Made by a program: the position numbers and the translations under genes. Below the pieces are notes generated by a model. The model saw only the letters and a program-made list of their open reading frames with translations, was not told the DNA's origin and searched no databases. Source: Pseudomonadota bacterium (GTDB lineage Bacteria; Pseudomonadota; Gammaproteobacteria; Burkholderiales; Ferrovaceae). From it: a stretch of DNA of 37,963 bases. Of this stretch, positions 18,862 to 26,650 are shown one piece after another. Numbering within the stretch: position 1 is the stretch's first letter; every line of letters starts with the position of its first letter. Where the stretch lies: positions 1-37,963 of the forward strand of contig JAKABO010000019.1 in NCBI GenBank assembly GCA_021796835.1, in the 5' to 3' direction.

Positions 18862-19625
18862 TCTTCAAACACTGCCCACACGGGCGCGTGATCGGAAGGA
18901 CGTTCCCATCCGCGCGGCTCCCGATCGATGGTACAGGAACACAAGGTGGCTCCCAGTCCCTGGCTGGCCAGCAAATGATCGATGCGCAAGCCCAGATTGC
19001 GCCTGAAGGCATTGACCCGGTAATGCCACCAACTGAAGGACCGCTCTTCCTGGGGAAATTGCCGAAAACAATCCACCAGCCCCAGGGCCTCCAGGGCCTG
19101 GAATTTCTCCCGCTCGGGAGGACTGCACAACACTTCCCCGGCCCAGGCCGCCGGATCATGGACGTCCCGGTCTTCCGGCGCAATGTTGTAGTCTCCTGCC
19201 ACCACCAGGCGGGGATGTCGCACCAGACTGTCCTGCAAATAGTCATGCAGCGCATCGAACCAGGCAAGTTTGTAAAGGTACTTTTCCGAACCGAGCGATT
19301 CGCCATTGGGACAGTACACACTGATCACCCGAATATCGCCAAACGTGGCGGCGATGACCCGTTGCTGGGGATCTTCCCATTTGGGCAGTCCGACCACTTC
19401 CTCCACACCGGGTTGCAAGGAGATCAACGCCACCCCGTTATAGGTTTTCTGTCCCGCCACATGAGCGTGATAGCCCGCCGCCTGAAATTCTTCCCAGGGG
19501 AAACGGGCAGTCTCGCACTTGAGTTCCTGCAGGCAAAGCACATCCGGTTTTTCTTTCTCCAGCCAGTCCAGAACTTGGGATAACCGAACCCGGATGGAAT
19601 TGACATTCCACGTCGCGATTTTCAA
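18858..19625 (-). CDS. xth: exodeoxyribonuclease III
   Basis: Mg2+-dependent AP endonuclease and 3'-5' exonuclease of base-excision repair; cytosolic, EEP (exonuclease/endonuclease/phosphatase) superfamily. It has 255 residues. It begins MKIATWNVNSIRVR, and the metal-binding Glu is in CLQELKCE. Further motifs are YNGVALIS, GDYNIAPEDRDVHDP (catalytic Asp/Asn) and the terminal SDHAPVWAVF with the catalytic His. The RIDHLLAS element is also typical. It is transcribed alone, convergent with ntrC; the two stop codons overlap in a TTAA and no terminator is visible between them. The XthA type is favoured over ExoA-like eukaryotic APE1 types by the overall motif pattern. Confidence 0.95.
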   Translation of the reverse strand: MKIATWNVNSIRVRLSQVLDWLEKEKPDVLCLQELKCETARFPWEEFQAAGYHAHVAGQKTYNGVALISLQPGVEEVVGLPKWEDPQQRVIAATFGDIRVISVYCPNGESLGSEKYLYKLAWFDALHDYLQDSLVRHPRLVVAGDYNIAPEDRDVHDPAAWAGEVLCSPPEREKFQALEALGLVDCFRQFPQEERSFSWWHYRVNAFRRNLGLRIDHLLASQGLGATLCSCTIDREPRGWERPSDHAPVWAVFED

Positions 19626-19735
19626 GAAAACTCCTCCATATCAGTAGATTGTAACGATTCACCCGCGCCTGCAGAAGACCATGAACACCCCACAGGACAG
19701 GGTGGTTTTACCCCCAGCCTTCAACCGCATGTTGT

Positions 19736-19752
19736 AAATATGATACATATTT
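19736..19752. promoter_or_regulatory. AT-rich palindrome upstream of an outer-membrane gene
   Basis: AAATATG, ATA, CATATTT is a perfect 7-bp inverted repeat with a 3-bp spacer. It starts 111 bp before the outer-membrane gene at 19847. It could be an operator for an unknown regulator. Confidence 0.5.
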
Positions 19753-19754
19753 CC

Positions 19755-19782
19755 CAATTATGGAGAATTTGTGTCATAATTG
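19755..19782. promoter_or_regulatory. second AT-rich inverted repeat upstream of the outer-membrane gene
   Basis: CAATTATG, 12-bp spacer, CATAATTG has perfect 8-bp arms. It lies 2 bp after the previous palindrome and shares the TATG/CATA half-site core. Together the two give four similar half-sites within 47 bp. Confidence 0.5.
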
Positions 19783-19846
19783 TTACAGTTTGACCCCTTT
19801 CGTTGACTGTAGAATTCGTAAACCTTAACCACCCAGGAGCACTCAA

Positions 19847-20398
19847 ATGTTCAAAAAAGCACTTCTCGTTACTTCCCTGGTATCCGTTTCCTTGTCGGCC
19901 ATGGCCGATGGGAGCAGCTGGATCAATGACTATGCCGGTGTTTCCCTTGGCTCCGCCACTTCACCCAACCCCGGTGTGGGCAACAACGCCAACGCCAACG
20001 TAGGTGAAACCGGTTCCGCGTACCGCGTGTTCGCCGGTCACGAATTTACCCAGAATTTCGGTATTGAAACACAGTACAACCATTACCATGGGTTCGGTGG
20101 AAACGCGGCGGATGGGTCAGCCCACTCCTTCGATCTGTTGGGAACGGGGACCTACTACTTCGACCGTGCCAACACCATCGGCCTGGTGGGCAAAGCCGGT
20201 TTCAATTACGCGACAGTCGGCTCCTACGGTCTGACCAACGGCGGGTTTGGCTGGGTTTATGGCGCAGGACTGCGTTATAACGTCTCCCGTCAGTTCGACA
20301 TTCGCGCCGACTATCAGCGCGACCAGTTGGGCTACACCAACAACTATTTCAGCAACGCAGAAAACACCTACACCATCGGTGCTGCTTACCACTTCTAA
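19847..20398 (+). CDS. OmpA/OmpX-like outer-membrane beta-barrel protein
   Basis: A 183-residue exported protein. The signal peptide is MFKKALLVTSLVSVSLSAMA, cut before DGSS. The mature ~163 residues show the strand pattern of a small eight-stranded barrel: YAGVSLGSA, AYRVFAGHEFTQNFGIETQYNHY, FDLLGTGTYYF, IGLVGKAGFNYATV, GWVYGAGLRYNVSRQFDIRADYQRD, and the terminal TYTIGAAYHF ending in Phe. This resembles the OmpA-like transmembrane domain/OmpX fold. There is no peptidoglycan-binding domain. AGGAG lies 7 bp before the ATG. Two palindromes precede it and a strong terminator follows, so it is a single-gene transcript. It resembles the barrel protein at 4399-4899 in size and repeat style, but not obviously in sequence. 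Confidence 0.82.
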   Translation: MFKKALLVTSLVSVSLSAMADGSSWINDYAGVSLGSATSPNPGVGNNANANVGETGSAYRVFAGHEFTQNFGIETQYNHYHGFGGNAADGSAHSFDLLGTGTYYFDRANTIGLVGKAGFNYATVGSYGLTNGGFGWVYGAGLRYNVSRQFDIRADYQRDQLGYTNNYFSNAENTYTIGAAYHF

Positions 20399-20412
20399 AT
20401 CGTAGCACCCCG

Positions 20413-20451
20413 ATTCGGGCCAGGTCAGCGATGACCTGGCCCGAATTTTTT
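20413..20451. terminator. strong bidirectional terminator
   Basis: A perfect 15-bp stem, ATTCGGGCCAGGTCA with its complement around a GCGA loop, followed by TTTTTT on the plus strand. It sits between the convergent outer-membrane gene and the slp-like gene; the T run touches the latter's stop codon. Confidence 0.93.
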
Positions 20452-20995
20452 ACCAGGGCATGCCAATGTCAGGACCCATCCATGGGGTCATCGGTCCATC
20501 CATGACAGGATCTCCGAAGGGACTCATCCCATAGTACATGCCGGAATTATCCATGGGCACATCCTTCGGCCACAGATAGACGACATCCGCAGCCACACGC
20601 GGGAAGATGTAGCGCATGTCACCCACTTTTCCGATGGTCGGCACCTGGAGCGTGCCCGTTACGGTAATCTGTCTCTTCACGGAATAAATGGACGGATCGA
20701 AGAAGCCATGGGCACAGGCGATGAATCGCCCGTCTGAATGATCATCATCCATGGGGCGACCCGAATCATCCAGGGTATGACTCACGACATGAAAACACGT
20801 ATCGGTCTTTCCTGGCCTGACCCCTTCGATCACCCCACCCCAGCGCACTTTTTCACCCACGACACCGGGGTCGTCCTGAGCCGTGCGGGGCAGGATGGGA
20901 ACGAAGTCATTTCCCGCCAGAGGCGCCGGAGGCGTACTGGCACAGGAGGCCAGGCCAACCGTCAGGCCCGTCAATAATAAAAGTTTGAACCGCAT
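20450..20995 (-). CDS. Slp-family outer-membrane lipoprotein with Met-rich tail
   Basis: A 181-residue lipoprotein. The signal (MRFKLLLLTGLTVGLASC) ends in the lipobox LASC, so Cys18 should be lipidated. The body has Slp-family features: VRWGGVIEGV with TCFHVVSHTLDDSGRP after it, GRFIACAHGFFDP, YSVKRQITVTGTL, GKVGDMRYIFPRV and DVVYLWP. Slp proteins are starvation- or acid-induced outer-membrane lipoproteins of uncertain biochemical role. Unusual here is the C-terminal ~34 residues with eight Met among Gly, Pro and Asp (for example MDNSGMYYGMSPFGDPVM). The ATG at 20995 follows GGAG closely; upstream in-frame codons are not part of the signal peptide. Its 3' end shares a terminator with the convergent barrel gene. 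Confidence 0.85.
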   Translation of the reverse strand: MRFKLLLLTGLTVGLASCASTPPAPLAGNDFVPILPRTAQDDPGVVGEKVRWGGVIEGVRPGKTDTCFHVVSHTLDDSGRPMDDDHSDGRFIACAHGFFDPSIYSVKRQITVTGTLQVPTIGKVGDMRYIFPRVAADVVYLWPKDVPMDNSGMYYGMSPFGDPVMDGPMTPWMGPDIGMPW

Positions 20996-21021
20996 GATCT
21001 CCGCTTCCCCCTCATAAACTT

Positions 21022-21039
21022 GATTGAAATGGGTCAATC
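21022..21039. promoter_or_regulatory. inverted repeat in the slp upstream region
   Basis: GATTGA, 6 bp, TCAATC, perfect arms, 27-44 bp before the slp-like start. A possible operator; a TTGACC on the minus strand overlapping it could be a -35, but no good -10 is spaced from it. The rest of 20996-21245 shows nothing clear apart from the yqgE -10. Confidence 0.3.
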
Positions 21040-21230
21040 CACTCATCAGGGAGGTTCGGCAGCACCGATCGCCCAGGCCGACATCCACCCTGTGCCGGAC
21101 ATTCTACCGTCTTGCCCGTTTCACGAGTTGTTACAAATAGGCCCTTCCCATTCTCCCTGACTGGGCAAACAGGGGTGCGCGGAGCCGTAGACTGAACGCC
21201 GTCTTCAAATCAGGTCCGGACACAGGAATG

Positions 21231-21239
21231 TGCGATAAT
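21231..21239 (+). promoter_or_regulatory. extended -10 promoter element for yqgE
   Basis: TGCGATAAT is a good extended -10 ending 6 bp before the ATG at 21246. A start site from it would fall at or within a few bases of the start codon, so the transcript would be leaderless or nearly so. No -35 is evident. Confidence 0.4.
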
Positions 21240-21245
21240 CGCCCC

Positions 21246-21806
21246 ATGGAAACGATCAACTTCACCCATCATTTTCTCATCGCCATGCCTTCGTTGCAGG
21301 ATGCCAACTTTTCCGGCACCCTGACCTACATCTGTCGGCACGATGAGCAGGGCGCCATGGGCCTGATCATCAACCGTCCGATGGACATGAACCTGAAAAA
21401 TCTGTTTGGCCAGATCGCGCTCACTGCCAGCAACGAAGATGTGTCCACCCAACCGGTCTATCTGGGCGGACCGGTCCAGACCGACCGTGGGTTCGTTCTC
21501 CATACCCCCATGGGCACATGGCGTTCCACCTTGCGCATCAACGACGAATTTGGACTCACCACTTCCCGCGACATTCTGGAACAACTGGCCCTCGGCCATG
21601 GTCCTGAATACATGCTCATCGCCCTGGGCTATGCAGGATGGGAAGCCGGGCAACTGGAAAACGAAATCAAGCGGAACAATTGGCTGTCCGTCCCTGCAGA
21701 CCCTCATATTCTCTTCACGCTCCCTGCAGAACAACGTTTCAATGCAGCACTGGCGTTACTGGGCGTCAATCTGACCTATCTCTCCGAGGAAGCCGGGCAT
21801 GCCTGA
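21246..21806 (+). CDS. yqgE: YqgE/AlgH family protein (UPF0301)
   Basis: A 186-residue cytosolic protein of the YqgE/AlgH family, whose biochemical role is not established. The family hallmarks are HHFLIAMPSLQDANFSGTLTYICRHDEQGAMGLIINRP, YLGGPVQTDRGFVLHTP and YAGWEAGQLENEIKRNNWL. The start at 21246 gives the usual short leader before HHFLIAMP; an in-frame ATG at 21228 lies before the likely -10. The gene overlaps the following ruvX by 8 bp. The yqgE-ruvX-pyr gene order is conserved in beta- and gammaproteobacteria. Confidence 0.95.
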   Translation: METINFTHHFLIAMPSLQDANFSGTLTYICRHDEQGAMGLIINRPMDMNLKNLFGQIALTASNEDVSTQPVYLGGPVQTDRGFVLHTPMGTWRSTLRINDEFGLTTSRDILEQLALGHGPEYMLIALGYAGWEAGQLENEIKRNNWLSVPADPHILFTLPAEQRFNAALALLGVNLTYLSEEAGHA

Positions 21807-22299
21807 TCCGGAAGGCGCCGTCCTGGCCTTCGACTATGGCACGCGTTTTATCGGAGTGGCTTGGGGAGAGCGCCGCAGCCGGGTCTGTCGTCCGCTTGCT
21901 TCCCTGGAATGCCGCACCCGCGCCCAGCGCTGGGAATCCATTCATGCCCTCATTCGGGAATGGACACCGGGTTTGCTGCTGGTGGGACTGGCCCTGAATT
22001 CGGAAGGTCAGGAACAAACCACGACCCGTCAGTGTCGTAATTTCGCTCGCGACCTGTACCGTCACACCCATTTGCCCGTGACCCTCATCGATGAGCGCTA
22101 TACCTCGCTGGAAGCCGACCAGCAGTTGCGGGCTGCCGGGGTTCCGAGCACACAACGTCGCAGCAGGGAGCATGCGCTGGCCGCCACCTTGCTCCTGGAA
22201 GATTATTTTGGTCTGTCCGTCGAGCAGCAAAACGCTTTATGCTCTTCTGAACGCACTGATTTTTTTATTACTCTTGATGCCGAGGTTACCGATGTTTAA
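21799..22299 (+). CDS. ruvX: RuvX/YqgF-family RNase H-fold nuclease, with altered active site
   Basis: A 166-residue protein of the YqgF family: putative Holliday-junction resolvase, also implicated in 16S pre-rRNA 5' processing. Recognised by the first acidic strand [14 protein letters not shown] (D12), VGLALNSEG, and IDERYTS (D98, E99). The family normally has a third acidic residue in a helix (VDSASAVIILESYF in E. coli), but here the aligned stretch is [14 protein letters not shown] with H125 in its place. The C-terminus is extended by ~25 residues beyond LLLEDYFGL and runs into the pyrB start. It overlaps yqgE by 8 bp and pyrB by 8 bp. pyrR, present between these genes in some relatives, is absent. 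Confidence 0.88.
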   Translation: MPDPEGAVLAFDYGTRFIGVAWGERRSRVCRPLASLECRTRAQRWESIHALIREWTPGLLLVGLALNSEGQEQTTTRQCRNFARDLYRHTHLPVTLIDERYTSLEADQQLRAAGVPSTQRRSREHALAATLLLEDYFGLSVEQQNALCSSERTDFFITLDAEVTDV

Positions 22300-23257
22300 T
22301 CCTCAACTCACCCCCGAAGGTCACCTCAAGCATCTTCTGACCATAGAAGGCCTGCCACCCGCCATTCTCTTCCAGATTCTCGACCGCGCCACAGAGTTCG
22401 AGGCCGTGGCCCGCCAGGAAGTCAAGAAGGTCCCCCATCTTCAGGGGAAATCCGTCTTCAATCTATTTTTTGAGGCATCCACACGTACCCGCACCACTTT
22501 TGAAATTGCAGCCAAGCGGTTGTCCGCCGACGTCATCAATCTGAATGTCAGTTCCTCCAGTCAAAGCAAGGGAGAAACCCTGCTCGATACGGTGGACAAT
22601 CTGTCCGCCATGCAGGCAGACATGTTCGTGGTACGCCATGCCGAAAGTGGCGCTGCACACCTGATCGCCAGTCATGTCGGACCCGATATCCATGTCATCA
22701 ACGCTGGGGACGGACGCCATGCCCATCCTACCCAGGCGCTTTTGGACATGTATACCATCCGCCACTTCAAGAAGCGCTTTGAAAATCTGCGGGTGGCCAT
22801 CGTCGGGGATGTCCTGCATTCGCGGGTGGCCCGCTCCCAGATTCACGCCCTGACGACCCTGCAGGTTCCGGAAGTACGTGTCATCGGTCCGAAAACCCTG
22901 ATACCGCGCAATGTGGAGCGTCTGGGGGTACGGGTCTACCACGATATGGTCCAGGGCCTCAAGGGCGTGGACGTGGTCATCATGTTGCGCCTCCAGAATG
23001 AACGGATGAATGGCGCACTCCTGCCCAGCCGGGATGAATACTTCAAATACTATGGGCTGACCCCCGCCAAATTGGCTCATGCCCGGCCGGATGCCATCGT
23101 CATGCACCCGGGCCCCATGAACCGGGGCGTGGAGATTCATTCGGATGTCGCCGACGGAGTCCAGTCCGTGATCCTGAAACAGGTCACCTTTGGCATTGCC
23201 GTACGCATGGCCGTCATGTCCCTGCTGGCCGCCCCTGCGCCACACTCTGCCGCTTGA
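22292..23257 (+). CDS. pyrB: aspartate carbamoyltransferase, catalytic subunit
   Basis: Condenses carbamoyl phosphate with aspartate, the committed step of pyrimidine synthesis; cytosolic. It has 321 residues. The carbamoyl-phosphate site is [19 protein letters not shown], followed by [26 protein letters not shown] and the aspartate-binding [11 protein letters not shown] are intact. The ATG at 22292 is chosen because GAGG sits 6 bp upstream and the N-terminus [20 protein letters not shown] fits the family; the frame is open further upstream inside ruvX. No pyrI regulatory subunit is present. Next to it is an inactive-looking DHOase homologue, the arrangement of class A ATCases (Pseudomonas PyrB-PyrC'). 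Confidence 0.97.
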   Translation: MFNPQLTPEGHLKHLLTIEGLPPAILFQILDRATEFEAVARQEVKKVPHLQGKSVFNLFFEASTRTRTTFEIAAKRLSADVINLNVSSSSQSKGETLLDTVDNLSAMQADMFVVRHAESGAAHLIASHVGPDIHVINAGDGRHAHPTQALLDMYTIRHFKKRFENLRVAIVGDVLHSRVARSQIHALTTLQVPEVRVIGPKTLIPRNVERLGVRVYHDMVQGLKGVDVVIMLRLQNERMNGALLPSRDEYFKYYGLTPAKLAHARPDAIVMHPGPMNRGVEIHSDVADGVQSVILKQVTFGIAVRMAVMSLLAAPAPHSAA

Positions 23258-23270
23258 ACGAGGATTTTTC

Positions 23271-24554
23271 ATGAAAATTCATATCACCCAAGGCCGCGTC
23301 ATCGATCCCGTCACGCAGCGGGACTCCCAGAGTGACCTGTTCATTGCTGCGGGCAAAATCGTCGCTCTCGAACGTTGCCCTGCCGGATTTACCCCCAATC
23401 GGGTGATCGATGCCCGTGGCAAGATCGTCATGCCCGGACTGGTGGATCTGGCCGCCCGTTTGCGCGAACCGGGCTATGAATATCTGGCCACTTTGGAAAG
23501 CGAGATGGTTGCCGCCACGGTAGGGGGAGTCACCAGTCTCTCGTGCCCCCCGGACACCGACCCGCCCCTGGATGAGCCCGGTTTGGTTGAAATGCTCAAA
23601 CACCGTGCCCATGGCCGGGAGCAAACCAACGTCTATCCCCTGGGCGCCCTGACCCAGCAACTCCAGGGCCTTCGCCTGACCGAGATGGGGGAATTATATG
23701 ATGCAGGCTGCATTGCCTTCTCCCAGGCCAATGCCCCTCTGCTGGATACCCAGGTCCTGTTGCGCGCCCTGGATTACGCCACCACTTTTGGATTCACCGT
23801 CTGGTTACAACCCCAGGATGCCTATCTGGCGCGCGATGGGGTGGCTCACGACGGCGAAGTGGCCAGTCGCCTGGGATTGCCCGCCATACCCACCTGCGCC
23901 GAAACCATTGCTGTGAACACGATCCTGCAACTGGTCCGAGAAACCGGCGCGCGCGTCCATTTGTGCCGCCTTTCCAGTGCCAGCGGTGTGGATCTGGTCC
24001 GTGCGGCCAAGAAAGAGGGGTTGCCGGTCACCTGCGACATCTCCATCAACCACCTGCACCTCACAGAACATGACATTGGTTATTTCAATGCCCATTGCCG
24101 GCTGATCCCCCCCCTCCGCAGCGTGCGCGATCGAGCCGCCCTGTGCGCCGGTCTGGTGGATGGAACCATCGACGCATTGGTCTCCGATCACGCGCCCGTG
24201 GATGTAGACGCCAAGCAACTCCCCTTCGAAGCCGCCGAACCCGGGGCCACGGGCCTGGAACTGCTGCTGCCGCTCACCCTGGCCTGGGCGCGATCCCAGG
24301 CCCTGCCGCTGGTCACGGCCCTGGCACGAATCACCTCAGCACCCGCCAAAATCCTGGGCATCCCTGCGGGACAACTGAGCCCCGGCCAACCCGCCGACCT
24401 GTGTATCTTCGATCCGGAACGGGAATGGGCCGTCACCCCAAAAAACCTTAAAAGTCAGGGCAAAAATACGCCGTTCCTCAATCACCTCATGCAAGGTAAA
24501 GTCAGTCACACCCTGGTGGGCGGCTTCATCATCCATGAGGATGCCCGCGCCTGA
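23271..24554 (+). CDS. pyrX: dihydroorotase-like protein lacking the HxH metal site (PyrC'/PyrX)
   Basis: A 427-residue amidohydrolase-fold homologue of dihydroorotase. The fold landmarks are present (RVIDP, GKIVMPGLVD, REPGYE, SDHAP near the end). However, the conserved D-x-H-x-H after GLV reads D59-LAAR, so the two metal-binding His are A61 and R63. CPPDTDPPLDEPG replaces the usual PNTxP element. In Pseudomonas such a PyrC' is catalytically dead but needed to assemble active dodecameric ATCase with PyrB, and the position 13 bp after pyrB supports that role here. It retains SDHAP with the catalytic-type Asp. GAGGA lies 6 bp before the ATG at 23271. A separate active DHOase must be encoded elsewhere if pyrimidines are made de novo. 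Confidence 0.9.
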   Translation: MKIHITQGRVIDPVTQRDSQSDLFIAAGKIVALERCPAGFTPNRVIDARGKIVMPGLVDLAARLREPGYEYLATLESEMVAATVGGVTSLSCPPDTDPPLDEPGLVEMLKHRAHGREQTNVYPLGALTQQLQGLRLTEMGELYDAGCIAFSQANAPLLDTQVLLRALDYATTFGFTVWLQPQDAYLARDGVAHDGEVASRLGLPAIPTCAETIAVNTILQLVRETGARVHLCRLSSASGVDLVRAAKKEGLPVTCDISINHLHLTEHDIGYFNAHCRLIPPLRSVRDRAALCAGLVDGTIDALVSDHAPVDVDAKQLPFEAAEPGATGLELLLPLTLAWARSQALPLVTALARITSAPAKILGIPAGQLSPGQPADLCIFDPEREWAVTPKNLKSQGKNTPFLNHLMQGKVSHTLVGGFIIHEDARA

Positions 24555-24591
24555 CCCACGATTTCTTCTTTATTTTCCGGACTCCCTTATC

Positions 24592-26637
24592 ATGACTTCC
24601 AAAAGTTCCAACCCGTTGCTGGATTTTTCCGGGCTTCCCCATTTTGATGCCATCCGGCCCGAGCACATCGAACCTGCCATCCACTCCCTGATTCAGGACT
24701 GCGAGGCCTTGCTCGACCGTTTGACCCACCAGACCGAAAGCCCGACCTGGGACACCTTCATCACGCCTCTGGAAGATGTCAATGAACGCCTGGCGCGTGC
24801 CTGGGGTCAGGTTTCCCACCTGAATGCCGTGGTCAACACCCCGGAATTGCGCGCGGCCTACAACGCGGTATTGCCCCAGGTCGCCCAGTACTGGGCGCGT
24901 CTGGGTCAGGACGAAGCCCTGCTCGAGGGCTACCGAACCCTCCATCATTCCCCGGAGTTCGAAAAACTGCCTGCATCCCGCCAACGCATCATCACTCAGG
25001 CATTGCGCGATTTTCGTCTGGGTGGGGCCGAGTTGCCCCCTGCCGAAAAGGCCCGTTTTCTTGAAGTTCAGGAAACCCTGGCGGCCACCGGCGCGCGTTT
25101 TGAACAGAATTTGCTGGATGCCACCAACAGTTTCACCTATGACACCCAGGATCCCGATGAACTCGCGGGCCTCCCCCCGGAAGTGCTCTCCATGGCCGCC
25201 GAAACGGCCAGGCAGGCAGGGCGCTCCGGTTGGCGGCTCACCCTGCACGCCCCCTGTTACCTTCCGATCATGCAGTATGCCGAACGACGCAGTCTGCGCG
25301 AACATTTTTATCGCTGCTATACCACCCGTGCTTCGGAGTTTGGTCCGGAACCCTGGAACAACGGCCCCTTGATCCAGACTTTGCTGGCCTTGCGTGCCGA
25401 GGAGGCCCGCCTGCTCGGATTCGACCATTTTGCGCAACTGTCCGTGGAACCCAAGATGGCTGAGTCTCCCGAGGCCGTGCTGGCTTTCCTGCGCGATCTG
25501 GCTCAGCGCGCCAAACCCTTTGCCGAACAGGACTGGAAAATGCTGACGGCCTTTGCACAGGCGCGCCTTGGCCTGGATGTGGTGCAACCCTGGGATCTGG
25601 CCTACGCCTCAGAAAAATTACGCACAGCCCAGTATGATTATTCCGAACAGGAAGTGAAGGCTTACTTCCCGGAACATTCCGTGCTGAAGGGATTGTTTCA
25701 GGTCATCCAGAAACTGTATGGCCTCGTGGTTCATCCCGCCCAAGCCGAGGTCTGGCATGAAACCGTTCGCTTTTACGAATTGAAAACCCCCACCGGGACT
25801 CTGATCGGCCAGTTCTATCTCGACCTCTATGCCCGCAATGGCAAACGGGGGGGGGCATGGATGGACGACGCCATCACCCGGCGCCGCAGGGGAGATACCC
25901 TCCAGATACCGGTCGCTTATCTGACCTGCAATTTCTCGGCACCGAGCGGGGGAAAACCTGCGACCTTCACCCACGACGAAGTCATTACCCTGTTCCATGA
26001 GTGCGGGCATGGTCTGCACCACCTGCTCACCCAGATGGAGGATCTCCCCCTGTCCGGCATACACGGCGTGGAGTGGGATGCGGTGGAACTCCCCAGCCAG
26101 TTCATGGAAAACTTCTGCTGGGAATGGGAAGTGCTTCAGGACATGACCCACCACGTGGACACCGGAACTCCTCTCCCCCGAAGTCTCTACGAACGCATGC
26201 TGGCTGCCAAGAATTTCCAGAGCGGCATGCAAACGATGCGCCAGATCGAATTTTCTCTTTTCGACATGGAATTGCACCGTGCCGTCCCCACCCATCTCGA
26301 CCCCCTGCGCCTGCTTGAACGCATCCGTGCCGAAGTGGCCGTGGTCAAACCGCCCGTCTGGCACCGCTTCCCGCACAGTTTCTCGCATATCTTTGCGGGC
26401 GGCTATGCGGCAGGCTATTACAGTTACAAGTGGGCCGAAGTACTCTCTGCGGATGCCTATGCCCTGTTCGAGGAAAGTGGCGTATTCAACCCCGAGATCG
26501 GACGGCGTTTTCAGAACGAGATCCTGGCCCAGGGCAGCAGTCGCCCGGCACTCGACTCCTTCATCGCCTTCCGGGGTCGCCCTCCCCAACTGGATGCTCT
26601 CCTGCGCCATCAGGGCATGGTGCCCCAACCCGCCTGA
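24592..26637 (+). CDS. prlC: oligopeptidase A (M3 metallopeptidase)
   Basis: Cytosolic zinc oligopeptidase that degrades short peptides, including cleaved signal peptides. It has 681 residues (E. coli PrlC 680). The zinc motif HECGH is at 469-473 in LFHECGHGLHHLL, and the third ligand region is EWDAVELPSQFMENFCWE. The substrate-binding Tyr-rich HSFSHIFAGGYAAGYYSYKWAEV near the C-terminus is typical of M3 enzymes. The ATG at 24592 gives the family N-terminus (NPLLDFSGLPHFDAIRPEHIEPAI) but has no strong Shine-Dalgarno. The frame is open to 24535, overlapping the pyrX end, so coupling to pyrX is possible. It ends 13 bp before the convergent tonB-like gene, with no terminator visible between them. 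Confidence 0.97.
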   Translation: MTSKSSNPLLDFSGLPHFDAIRPEHIEPAIHSLIQDCEALLDRLTHQTESPTWDTFITPLEDVNERLARAWGQVSHLNAVVNTPELRAAYNAVLPQVAQYWARLGQDEALLEGYRTLHHSPEFEKLPASRQRIITQALRDFRLGGAELPPAEKARFLEVQETLAATGARFEQNLLDATNSFTYDTQDPDELAGLPPEVLSMAAETARQAGRSGWRLTLHAPCYLPIMQYAERRSLREHFYRCYTTRASEFGPEPWNNGPLIQTLLALRAEEARLLGFDHFAQLSVEPKMAESPEAVLAFLRDLAQRAKPFAEQDWKMLTAFAQARLGLDVVQPWDLAYASEKLRTAQYDYSEQEVKAYFPEHSVLKGLFQVIQKLYGLVVHPAQAEVWHETVRFYELKTPTGTLIGQFYLDLYARNGKRGGAWMDDAITRRRRGDTLQIPVAYLTCNFSAPSGGKPATFTHDEVITLFHECGHGLHHLLTQMEDLPLSGIHGVEWDAVELPSQFMENFCWEWEVLQDMTHHVDTGTPLPRSLYERMLAAKNFQSGMQTMRQIEFSLFDMELHRAVPTHLDPLRLLERIRAEVAVVKPPVWHRFPHSFSHIFAGGYAAGYYSYKWAEVLSADAYALFEESGVFNPEIGRRFQNEILAQGSSRPALDSFIAFRGRPPQLDALLRHQGMVPQPA

Positions 26638-26650
26638 AAGGAATCCACGC

